14,291 nucleotides of DNA. Source: Synechococcaceae cyanobacterium (GTDB lineage: Bacteria > Cyanobacteriota > Cyanobacteriia > PCC-6307 > Cyanobiaceae). A program made the translations under genes and the position numbers. Location of the stretch: positions 1 to 14,291 of the forward strand of contig CANHGA010000026.1 of NCBI GenBank assembly GCA_947460085.1. Direction: 5' to 3'. Below the pieces are notes generated by a model. It saw nothing but the letters and a program-made list of their open reading frames with translations. It was not told the DNA's origin and ran no database searches. Shown piece by piece: positions 6,679-12,728 of the stretch (within the stretch, counting starts at the first letter, position 1; every line of letters begins with the position of its first letter).

Positions 6679-7404
6679 ATGTCGATGCAACTGCACCAGT
6701 TTCGGCATTCTGCCTTTTGCGAGAAAGTGCGCCTTGTGCTCGCGGTGAAGCGACTCGCCTACACCGTGGTGGAAGTCACCCCGGGTTTGGGCCAGCTGGC
6801 CCTGTTTCGGCTGTCGGGCCAGCGCCAGGTTCCCGTGTTGGTGGATGGCTCTGAGGTGATCGCCGATTCCAGTGCCATCGCCCTGTACCTAGAGGCCCAC
6901 CACCCCAGCCCCGCCCTACTCCCCGCCGATCCAGGCGAGCGGGCCCGGGTGCTGCTGCTCGAAGACTGGGCCGATACCGCTTTGGCCGCCGGTTGCCGGC
7001 TGGCTTTGGTGCAGGCGGCAGCCACCGATCCGGTGCTCCGTAGTGCCCTGCTGCCCGATTCCACCCCGGGCCCCCTGCGCCAGCTGGTGAGCAACCTGCC
7101 CTCCGAGGTGATGGGGAGTGTGGGTGAAGCCTTCGACTCCATGCTCGGCGCTGGGGAGCGCCAACGGCTGCTGGCCAACTTGGAGCAGTTGGCGGTGTTG
7201 GCCGATGCCCAGCCCTACTTGGTGGGATCCAGCCTTTCGTTAGCGGATGTGGCGGTGGCGGCCCAGCTGGGTCTGTTGTTGTTCCCAGCCAGCAGTGGGG
7301 CGCCTTTGGCAGGGTGTGGCGTGAGCGGCATTGCCGACCACCCATTGCTACAGCCCCTGTTCAACTGGCGGGATCGGATCCTGGCTGAGGTGGCCGCGGG
7401 CTGA
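6679..7404 (+). CDS. glutathione S-transferase family protein
   Basis: A 241-residue GST-fold protein. The N-terminal thioredoxin-like domain (about 1-78) shows 'HQFRHSAFCEKVRLVL' with a Ser11/Cys14 pair at the usual catalytic position. It also has the cis-proline motif 'QVPVL' (50-54) and the glutathione-binding acidic-Ser pair in 'IADSSAIALYL' (Asp63-Ser64). The all-helical C-terminal domain (about 90-238) includes 'YLVGSSLSLADVAVAAQLGLLL', the N-capping box region of GSTs. It is probably cytosolic and may conjugate or reduce electrophiles; its substrate is unknown. The start could be the ATG at 6679 or the one at 6685 (M-Q-L-H-Q-F), and neither has a clear ribosome site. The last 44 bases overlap the convergent DUF6816 gene. 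Confidence 0.88.
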   Translation: MSMQLHQFRHSAFCEKVRLVLAVKRLAYTVVEVTPGLGQLALFRLSGQRQVPVLVDGSEVIADSSAIALYLEAHHPSPALLPADPGERARVLLLEDWADTALAAGCRLALVQAAATDPVLRSALLPDSTPGPLRQLVSNLPSEVMGSVGEAFDSMLGAGERQRLLANLEQLAVLADAQPYLVGSSLSLADVAVAAQLGLLLFPASSGAPLAGCGVSGIADHPLLQPLFNWRDRILAEVAAG

Positions 7405-8095
7405 GTTTTTGCAGGCTCAGCACGACGTGGTCGGTGCCCGTGGGCTGGGCAGCAAGCCCGTAGGCCGGCGAGGGGTAGGTGGCTTGCCATTGATCGGCCC
7501 TGATCTGGCCATCGGCTTGGAGCTTGTAGCGGCTCAGGGTTTCCACCCGGCTCACCCGGGGATCCCCAGGGCCGTGCAGCACCTGCAGCGCCAGTTCGTC
7601 GGCTTCAAAGCTGGTCGGGCCGGGGGGCTCCTGGCGCCTGCCCACCACCGTGGATTCGAGGCTGAAGGCTGGGCCCGATGGGGTCTGGAACGTGGCGATC
7701 TGGCGATTGGGATTGGCCGGGTCGTTGGCCACGGCCTGCAAGGTGTCGCCCAGGAGGGCGGCACCGATGGCCTGGGCGTTGAAGGCCCGATCGCCCACCA
7801 CCTCGCCGGCCCCCGTCCGGCTGAAGCGCACCGTGTAAGTCAGCCCATCGCTGCGCACCTGCCATGTGCCTTCAAACCAGCTCGGGTAGGTGAGATCGCT
7901 GGTGCCCGGCCGCTCCAGGGGGGCAGGCAGGCTCCAGCTGGGCCAGGCCCCTGCCCGATCCGCCAGCGTTGAAGCCCAGGCGGGGGCTGCCATGGCCAGC
8001 AAGCCGATGAGCAGCCCCATAACGGCCACTCCTGCCCTGGCCAATGCCCCTGCCCTGGCCAACGCCCCTGAGCGGGTTGGCGCCAGGATTGCCAT
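7361..8095 (-). CDS. DUF6816 family exported protein, possibly lumenal
   Basis: This 244-residue protein has an N-terminal signal peptide: a basic start, hydrophobic core 'VAVMGLLIGLLAMAAPAWA' and an A-W-A cleavage site near residue 41. The mature part has 'DLTYPSWFEGTWQVRSDGLTYTVRF', which I recognise as the DUF6816 pattern of cyanobacteria and chloroplasts. A beta-rich body follows with 'GRRQEPPGPTSFEADELALQVL' and 'LQADGQIRADQWQATYPSP'. It is probably exported to the thylakoid lumen or periplasm; no function is known to me. I chose the ATG at 8095 because AAGG lies 5 bases upstream. GTG at 8098 and TTG at 8113 are alternatives, the latter overlapping the CRR7 start. An 18-bp direct repeat doubles 'ALARAG' before the hydrophobic core. 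The 3' end overlaps the GST gene. Confidence 0.82.
   Translation of the reverse strand: MAILAPTRSGALARAGALARAGVAVMGLLIGLLAMAAPAWASTLADRAGAWPSWSLPAPLERPGTSDLTYPSWFEGTWQVRSDGLTYTVRFSRTGAGEVVGDRAFNAQAIGAALLGDTLQAVANDPANPNRQIATFQTPSGPAFSLESTVVGRRQEPPGPTSFEADELALQVLHGPGDPRVSRVETLSRYKLQADGQIRADQWQATYPSPAYGLAAQPTGTDHVVLSLQKLSPRPPQPGSDPAS
8031..8066. repeat. 18-bp direct repeat in the DUF6816 signal-peptide region
   Basis: Two tandem copies (8031-8048 and 8049-8066) differ at one base. On the minus strand they encode a doubled 'GALARA' block before the hydrophobic core, lengthening the n-region of the signal peptide in frame. Confidence 0.8.
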
Positions 8096-8112
8096 CACTA
8101 CCTTGGCGACCA

Positions 8113-8382
8113 ATGTCGGATCCCCTGCTTCGGGAACTCGATCATTACGTAGTGCTGGAGCCGGCTGGGCGCGAACAGATCCTCCCGGCCCAGGACACCT
8201 TGGCTTGGCTGGTGGGCCATCTGGACGCCCTGGACCAGGTGCCTGCCGATCTCGCCGGGCTGGCCACCACCCTGCAGCGGGCCCAGCGGCTGCTGGAAAC
8301 CGCCTGTGAGCTGGAGCTGGAGCCAGGCCGGGCCATCCAGTGGTTTGCGGTGCGGCTCGAGCCCCCAGGGAGCGCTACCTAA
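8113..8382 (+). CDS. crr7: CRR7 family protein (chlororespiratory reduction 7)
   Basis: An 89-residue protein matching the CRR7 family along its whole length: 'HYVVLEPAGREQILPAQDTLAWL' at the start, 'PADLAGLATTLQRAQRLLETACELELEPG' in the middle, and the signature 'IQWFAVRLE' near the end. In plants CRR7 is needed for accumulation of the chloroplast NDH complex. The cyanobacterial protein is presumed linked to NDH-1 cyclic electron flow, but I know of no direct proof. It is small and soluble, with no signal peptide. The ATG at 8113 is the natural start: the frame is open upstream but would run into the divergent DUF6816 gene, leaving only 17 bases between them. It converges on aroK with an 8-base gap. 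Confidence 0.82.
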   Translation: MSDPLLRELDHYVVLEPAGREQILPAQDTLAWLVGHLDALDQVPADLAGLATTLQRAQRLLETACELELEPGRAIQWFAVRLEPPGSAT

Positions 8383-8390
8383 GGCGCCAC

Positions 8391-9017
8391 CTAATTCAGG
8401 GATTGGGTGATGGCCCCATCGGCATTGTTCAAAAGCACCGGGGTTTCGGGGGCGCTGGCCCTCTCCTTGAGGATCGATGGCAGGGCATCGAGCACCATGG
8501 CGGCCACCTGTTCAGGGGGTTCGCCCTGTTGCTCGATGCGTAGATCGGCCTGGGCGTAGAGGGGTTGGCGTTCGCCCAGGAGTTCGGCCAGGCGCGCCGC
8601 CGGATCTGGGTGCTGCATGAGGGGCCTCGGTGTCGGGTCGGCGGCGATCCGCTCCAGCAGCAGCCCGGTGGGGGCATCCAGCCAAATCACAACCCCTTGG
8701 CGCATGTGGCCCCAGTTCTCCTGGCGGGTCACCACGCCCCCCCCGGTGGCGACCACCAGGGAATGCCAGCTGGCGATCTGGTTGAGCACCGCGGTTTCGA
8801 GGGCCCGGAAGCTGGCTTCGCCGTCGCTGGCAAAAATCTCGCTAATCGACCGCTGGGCCACCTGTTCCACGGTGGTGTCGGCATCGATGAAGCGATAGCC
8901 CAGGGCCTCGGCCAGGGGTTGGCCCAGGGCGCTTTTGCCGGTGCCCATCATCCCCACCAAATAGAGGTTCAGACCTTCGAGCCGTTGGGCCAGGGAACGA
9001 TCGCTGGGCGGGGTCAT
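8391..9017 (-). CDS. aroK: shikimate kinase
   Basis: A 208-residue shikimate kinase, which phosphorylates shikimate at the 3-hydroxyl with ATP in the aromatic amino acid pathway. Visible features are the Walker A loop 'GMMGTGKS' (22-29) and 'FIDADTTVE' with Asp45/Asp47 for metal and shikimate. 'GEASFRALE' carries Arg71, the usual shikimate-binding Arg, and the glycine triplet is 'ATGGGVV' (92-94). The lid region 'TPRPLM' precedes 'ERQPLYAQAD' with the late Arg. The ATG at 9017 is preferred over a TTG at 9032, which would add five residues. The C-terminal tail of about 30 residues past the kinase core is longer than in E. coli AroK and of low complexity. It diverges from the PTPS-like gene over 61 bases. 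Confidence 0.95.
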   Translation of the reverse strand: MTPPSDRSLAQRLEGLNLYLVGMMGTGKSALGQPLAEALGYRFIDADTTVEQVAQRSISEIFASDGEASFRALETAVLNQIASWHSLVVATGGGVVTRQENWGHMRQGVVIWLDAPTGLLLERIAADPTPRPLMQHPDPAARLAELLGERQPLYAQADLRIEQQGEPPEQVAAMVLDALPSILKERASAPETPVLLNNADGAITQSLN

Positions 9018-9050
9018 GGCTGCGGGCGCCAAGGCTGCAGCTTCCGTTTC

Positions 9051-9056
9051 TAGGAT
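9051..9056 (+). promoter_or_regulatory. possible -10 element upstream of the PTPS-like gene
   Basis: TAGGAT sits 22 bases before the ATG at 9079, in the 61-base gap between divergent aroK and the PTPS-like gene. It matches four of six consensus bases. No clear -35 is seen about 17 bases upstream. GAGGG at 9068-9072 would be the ribosome site. Confidence 0.3.
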
Positions 9057-9078
9057 GGAGGGCCTCAGAGGGTTGGCA

Positions 9079-9981
9079 ATGCCAAGTCATGGCCATGGGC
9101 GGCCCTGTGTGATTACCCGCCGGGCCACCTTCAGTGCCAGCCATCTCTACTGGCTGCCTGAACTCAGCGACGACGACAACCGGGCCCGCTTTGGCCCCTG
9201 CAGCATCGCTCCAGGCCACGGTCACAACTACGAGTTGATCGTGGCCATGGCCGGTCCCCTCGATGCCGATGGCATGGTGCTGAACCTTTCCGAGGTCAAG
9301 CACGCCATTCGTTCAGAGGTGACGGCCCAGTTGGATTTCCGGTTTCTCAACGAGACCTGGCCCGACTTTGACCTCACCCGCCCCCAGGGATGCCTGCCCA
9401 CCACCGAGGCCCTCTGCCTGGCGATCTGGCGCCGCCTGGCCCCCCAGTTGCCCTTGGTGGGCCTGCGCCTGTTTGAAACCTCCAACCTCTGGGCCGATGT
9501 GCTGGCCGATTCCATGGAAGCCTTCCTCACGATCCGCACCCATTTCGCCGCCGCCCATCGCCTGGCGCGGCCCGAGTTGTCCCAGGAGGACAACGAGGCG
9601 ATCTACGGCAAGTGCGCCCGCCCCCATGGCCATGGCCACAACTACCTGCTCGATGTGACCGTGCGCGGTTCGATCGATCCCCGTACCGGGATGGTCTGCG
9701 ATCTGGCTGTCCTCCAGCAGTTGGTGGACGATCTGGTGGTGGAACCCTTCGATCACACCTTCCTCAACAAGGACGTGGCCTTCTTTGCCACCTGTGTGCC
9801 CACGGCCGAAAATATTGCCCTGCATATTGCCGATTTGCTTACGGCACCGATCGCGGCCACCGGTGCCCGGCTCCACAAGGTGCGTGTCCAGGAGAGCCCC
9901 AACAACGCCGCCGAAGTGTTTGCCGAATCGCCCCAGCTCGAGATGGTTCCTGCCGTCCTGGAGGCCCTGGTCGCCGGTTGA
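9079..9981 (+). CDS. tandem double-domain 6-pyruvoyl-tetrahydropterin synthase-like protein
   Basis: The 300-residue protein holds two PTPS/QueD folds in tandem. Domain 2 (about 150-283) is canonical and close to animal PTPS in spacing. It has 'FAAAHRL' (zinc His160), 'GKC' (Cys179), 'HGHGHNY' (zinc His185, His187), 'DH' (Asp225-His226) and 'VQES' (Glu272). Domain 1 (about 11-142) has 'FSASH' (His22), Cys41, 'GHGHNY' (His47, His49) and 'FETS' (Glu133). However, it reads Asp86-Phe87 where the catalytic Asp-His pair should be. Domain 1 may therefore be structural or have altered chemistry. The family acts on 7,8-dihydroneopterin triphosphate, giving 6-pyruvoyl- or 6-carboxy-tetrahydropterin. 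The ATG at 9079 follows GAGGG. The longer open frame upstream, from an ATG at 9016, would overlap aroK. A RibD-C reductase follows directly. Confidence 0.88.
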   Translation: MPSHGHGRPCVITRRATFSASHLYWLPELSDDDNRARFGPCSIAPGHGHNYELIVAMAGPLDADGMVLNLSEVKHAIRSEVTAQLDFRFLNETWPDFDLTRPQGCLPTTEALCLAIWRRLAPQLPLVGLRLFETSNLWADVLADSMEAFLTIRTHFAAAHRLARPELSQEDNEAIYGKCARPHGHGHNYLLDVTVRGSIDPRTGMVCDLAVLQQLVDDLVVEPFDHTFLNKDVAFFATCVPTAENIALHIADLLTAPIAATGARLHKVRVQESPNNAAEVFAESPQLEMVPAVLEALVAG

Positions 9982-9986
9982 GCCAG

Positions 9987-10640
9987 GTGCCGGCCCCCCA
10001 GCTGCGCCTGGCCTTGGCGGTGAGCCTGGATGGTCGCCTCGCTCCGGCGGAGGGCGGGGCTGCCCAGCTGGGCGGCTCTGGTGATCGCCGGGTGCTGGAG
10101 GAAGCCCTGGCCTGGGCGGATGGCTGCTTGATTGGTGCCGAAACCCTGCGGCTCCATGGCAGCACCTGTTTGATCCACGCGCCAGATCTGCTGGAGCAAC
10201 GCCATTTGGCCGGCTGCCCGCCCCAGCCCGCCGCCCTGGTGGTGAGTCGTTCGGGCCGGATCCCTGCCCGGCTGCCTTTTTTTCAGCAACCGATCGATCG
10301 CTGGCTGTTGGCCCCCGCCAGCGCTGCGCCTCTTCCTGGCCAGGCACCAGGGTTCCAGCGCCACCTCCCGTTAGAGCCTTGGCCCCGCCTGCTTTCCGGC
10401 CTCGCCGCCGAGGGCTTGGAGCGACTGCTGGTGCTGGGCGGAGCCCGCTTGGCGGCCTGCTTGCTGCGCGAAGCCCTGATCGATGAGCTGCAGCTCACCC
10501 TGTGCCCCCAGGTGCTGGGTGGGCCCCACAGCTGGGTGCCCCTGCAGGAGGCCTTTGCTCGCTCCCATTGGCGGCTCCAGGAGTCGCGCCCATTAGGCGG
10601 TGATGAGCTGATGCTGCGTTACGCACGCCATGGCCCCTAG
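9987..10640 (+). CDS. stand-alone RibD C-terminal domain (dihydrofolate reductase-like) reductase
   Basis: A 217-residue protein corresponding to the reductase half of RibD, with no zinc deaminase half. It opens 'LRLALAVSLDGRLAP', the substrate-binding strand of the family. It continues 'DRRVLEEALAWADGCLIGAETLR' and has the NADPH-binding 'LERLLVLGGARLAACLLREALIDELQLTLCPQVLGG'. RibD-C enzymes reduce a ribosylamino-pyrimidine in riboflavin synthesis, and relatives reduce other pyrimidine or pterin-like substrates. Which applies here is open, and a full-length ribD may exist elsewhere. There is no ATG. GTG at 9987 lies 5 bases after the PTPS stop, and TTG at 9978 would overlap that stop as TTGA. 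The gene is tightly coupled to the PTPS-like gene. Its stop shares CTAG with the convergent DUF6554-like gene. Confidence 0.82.
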   Translation: MPAPQLRLALAVSLDGRLAPAEGGAAQLGGSGDRRVLEEALAWADGCLIGAETLRLHGSTCLIHAPDLLEQRHLAGCPPQPAALVVSRSGRIPARLPFFQQPIDRWLLAPASAAPLPGQAPGFQRHLPLEPWPRLLSGLAAEGLERLLVLGGARLAACLLREALIDELQLTLCPQVLGGPHSWVPLQEAFARSHWRLQESRPLGGDELMLRYARHGP

Positions 10641-11050
10641 CTGCGGGCTTTCTTGAAGCTTTGGGCCAGCTCCCGCAAGGGCACGTCCTTGAGGGTCTCG
10701 GCCGGCAGGCCCAGCATTTTTGCCAAACAGCGCTTCACCACGGTTTCACTCACGCTGCCGAAGTTGCCTTGGATCACCTCCATCAGCACCCCCAGGCTTT
10801 GGCCCGTGGCATCGGTTTCCTCCACCAGGCATTGGCTGGTGGGTTTGGCGAGCTGCTGGCAGGGGCTTTGCAGCTTGGCTTCCAGTTCTGGCTTGCCCCC
10901 CGAGGCTGTTTCGACACACACCCGGGCCAGTCGACTCTCCAGCTGGGGCCGCATGAGCTGCAGCACGGGCAGGAGTAGGCCAGCTTGGGCAGGGCCCTGC
11001 AGGCTTGCCCAGGCCAGGACGCCAAGCAGCCAGCGGCTGGAGAGGGGCAT
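10637..11050 (-). CDS. small exported protein, DUF6554-like
   Basis: A 137-residue protein with a likely signal peptide: Arg6, core 'WLLGVLAWASL', and an A-Q-A site at 21-23. The mature part of about 114 residues has four cysteines (in 'VCVE', 'SPCQQ', 'SQCLVEETDATGQSLGVL' and 'KRCLAKMLGLP'). Two disulphides in the periplasm or lumen are therefore possible. The pattern of spaced Cys residues, 'CLVEETDATG' and a final 'VPLRELAQ' recalls the cyanobacterial DUF6554 family; I give this name from memory and with caution. No function is known. It overlaps the RibD-C gene tail to tail by four bases (shared CTAG, 10637-10640) and diverges from the FemAB-like gene over 84 bases. Confidence 0.75.
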   Translation of the reverse strand: MPLSSRWLLGVLAWASLQGPAQAGLLLPVLQLMRPQLESRLARVCVETASGGKPELEAKLQSPCQQLAKPTSQCLVEETDATGQSLGVLMEVIQGNFGSVSETVVKRCLAKMLGLPAETLKDVPLRELAQSFKKARS

Positions 11051-11134
11051 GGCAAGCGGCGCACCGGGGCCCCAACACTCTGGTTAGTTTTGCTTCACGC
11101 TGCCGAGTCATCCTCTTGCTGGATCCTGGGGGCC
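11051..11134. promoter_or_regulatory. divergent intergenic region between the DUF6554-like and FemAB-like genes
   Basis: At 84 bases this is the longest non-coding gap of the window. It must hold the start signals of both flanking genes. GGGGG (11128-11132) just before the ATG at 11135 could help ribosome binding. The only AT-rich spot is around 11083-11093 (GGTTAGTTTTG), and I see no clear -35/-10 pair or hairpin. Confidence 0.3.
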
Positions 11135-12379
11135 ATGGCTGAGTTGCAGGTCCGCTGGCACCAGTCGATGGCCGACTTTTCGGAGGCCGAATGGGATCGA
11201 TTGCTGGGCGATGGGGAGGATGTTGGGCCCGGCAGCTGTGCCCTGCCCTTCTTTCGCTGGCGCTGGCTGCACCGCCTTGAGACCAGTGGCAGCATCGTGC
11301 CCAGGCAGGGTTGGCAGAGCTGTCATCTCGGCCTGTGGCGGGGCGCCACGCTGGTGGCGGCGGCCCCCCTCTATCTCAAGGGCCACAGCTATGGCGAGTT
11401 TGTTTTTGACCAGAGTTTTGCCCAGCTCGCTGGCCAATTAGGGCTGCGTTACTACCCCAAGCTTGTGGGGATGAGCCCGTTGAGTCCGGTGCAGGGCTAT
11501 CGCTTTTTGTTTGCGCCCGGGGAAGATCCCGCGGCCCTCACGGTGTTGATGCTTGAGCATGTAAGGGCGTTTTGCCGCCAGAACCAGATCCTGAGCTGCA
11601 ATTTCTTGTATGTGGATCCGGTTTGGGGTGCCCGCGCCCAAGCGGCAGGCTGGGCGCCCTGGGTCAACCAACAGGGGCTCTGGACCAATCCAGGGCTCAG
11701 CACCTTCGAGGGCTATCTGGCCAGCTTTAACGCCAACCAGCGGCGCAACATCAAGCGCGAACGCAAGGCGGTGGCCGCGGCGGGCCTGGAGGTGACCCCC
11801 CTGGTGGGGGCGGCCATCCCCTCGGCCATGGTCGACCGCATGCACGACTTTTATGCCCAGCACTGCAGCCGTTGGGGCCAGTGGGGAAGCAAATATCTCA
11901 CCCACGACTTTTTTCTTGCGGCATCCCAAGAGCTGCGCTCCAGCCTGGTGCTGTTCAGTGCCCACCGGGGTGATCCGAACGAGCCGGTGGCGATGTCGCT
12001 GTGTGTCCACAACGCCAACCAACTCTGGGGCCGTTATTGGGGAAGCGATGAGGAGATTGATTGTCTCCATTTTGAGGTTTGCTATTACGCCCCCATTGCC
12101 TGGGCCATCGGACGGGGGATCACCAGCTTTGACCCAGGTGCTGGCGGCGCCCACAAGCGGCGGCGGGGTTTTGTCGCGGAGGCGCGCACCAGCCTGCATT
12201 GCTGGTTTGAGCCCCAGTTCGACGCCATCCTGCGGCGCTGGCTACCGGAGGCCAATGTCCAGATGGGCTTGGAGATTGAGGCGGTGAATGCGGAGCTGCC
12301 CTTCACGGCTTCCTACGATCCACCCCATGTCCCAGGTTCAACCTTCCCTGAAGCCCCGCGTCCGCCAGCAGCTGGATGA
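11135..12379 (+). CDS. FemAB-like / DUF482 (GNAT-fold) protein
   Basis: A 414-residue protein of the FemAB-like DUF482 family. Diagnostic blocks run in order: 'SYGEFVFDQSFAQLAGQLGLRYYPKLVGMSPLSPVQGYRFL', 'LASFNANQRRNIKRERKAVAAAGLEV', 'FYAQHCSRWGQWGSKYLTHDFF', and 'HFEVCYYAPIAWAIGRGITSFDPGAGGAHKRRRGF' followed by 'SLHCWFEP'. The fold is two GNAT-like halves. FemAB proteins add amino acids to peptidoglycan precursors from aminoacyl-tRNA, but DUF482 members are not shown to do this, so the role is open. No signal peptide is seen. The ATG at 11135 was chosen; the frame is open upstream into the divergent DUF6554-like gene. The last 53 bases overlap the DUF4346 gene in another frame, suggesting translational coupling. 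Confidence 0.85.
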   Translation: MAELQVRWHQSMADFSEAEWDRLLGDGEDVGPGSCALPFFRWRWLHRLETSGSIVPRQGWQSCHLGLWRGATLVAAAPLYLKGHSYGEFVFDQSFAQLAGQLGLRYYPKLVGMSPLSPVQGYRFLFAPGEDPAALTVLMLEHVRAFCRQNQILSCNFLYVDPVWGARAQAAGWAPWVNQQGLWTNPGLSTFEGYLASFNANQRRNIKRERKAVAAAGLEVTPLVGAAIPSAMVDRMHDFYAQHCSRWGQWGSKYLTHDFFLAASQELRSSLVLFSAHRGDPNEPVAMSLCVHNANQLWGRYWGSDEEIDCLHFEVCYYAPIAWAIGRGITSFDPGAGGAHKRRRGFVAEARTSLHCWFEPQFDAILRRWLPEANVQMGLEIEAVNAELPFTASYDPPHVPGSTFPEAPRPPAAG

Positions 12380-12725
12380 CCGCCTCTCCCAGCGCTTCAT
12401 TGCCCTCGACCCTGGGGGCTATGTGCTGATCAAGCTCGACGTGGCGGCTGCCCAGCTTGTGGTGGAGCACTACGGCAACGGCATTGATGACCGGGGGCTC
12501 GCCACCGATCCGGAAACCGGTGAGGTGTTGCGCTGCAAAGGAGCTGGCCCCAGGCAGCCGTTGGCGGTGTTTCGCGGCCGTAGCGCCAAGGAGCTCGGCA
12601 TCGCCCTCACCGAAGGAGAAGGTCCCCACCCGGTGACCCGGCTGGATCACGCCCTTTATTTAGGACGGGAACTGCAGAAGGCGGAATGGTGCCTGGAGCA
12701 GGGTCTGGAGTATGTGCAGGATTGA
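12327..12725 (+). CDS. DUF4346 domain protein
   Basis: A 132-residue protein consisting of a single DUF4346 domain. Typical blocks are 'QLDDRLSQRFIALDPGGYVLIKLD', 'VVEHYGNGIDDRGLATDPETGEVLRCKG', 'GRSAKELGIALTEGEGPHPVTRLDHALYLGRELQKAE' and a final 'YVQD'. In some archaea this domain is found at the end of dihydropteroate-synthase-like proteins, so a link to pterin or one-carbon chemistry is possible. The free-standing cyanobacterial form has no known function to me. It has no signal peptide and is cytosolic. The ATG at 12327 lies within the FemAB-like gene. No start codon past the overlap would leave the conserved N-terminus intact, so the overlap is real. A further ATG at 12288 is less likely. 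It converges on the radical SAM gene with a 3-base gap. Confidence 0.83.
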   Translation: MSQVQPSLKPRVRQQLDDRLSQRFIALDPGGYVLIKLDVAAAQLVVEHYGNGIDDRGLATDPETGEVLRCKGAGPRQPLAVFRGRSAKELGIALTEGEGPHPVTRLDHALYLGRELQKAEWCLEQGLEYVQD

Positions 12726-12728
12726 GCC

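Noticed and set aside
9016..9078. Longer start for the PTPS-like gene
   Set aside because: It would overlap the aroK start, and the added residues are not family-like; GAGGG precedes the ATG at 9079.
9313..10347. 344-codon open frame on the minus strand across the PTPS-like and RibD-C genes
   Set aside because: It mirrors two recognisable coding genes and its composition (Gly, Pro, Gln, His) is that of a reverse shadow.
9987..10640. Naming the reductase ribD
   Set aside because: Only the C-terminal reductase domain is present, and the context points equally to pterin chemistry.
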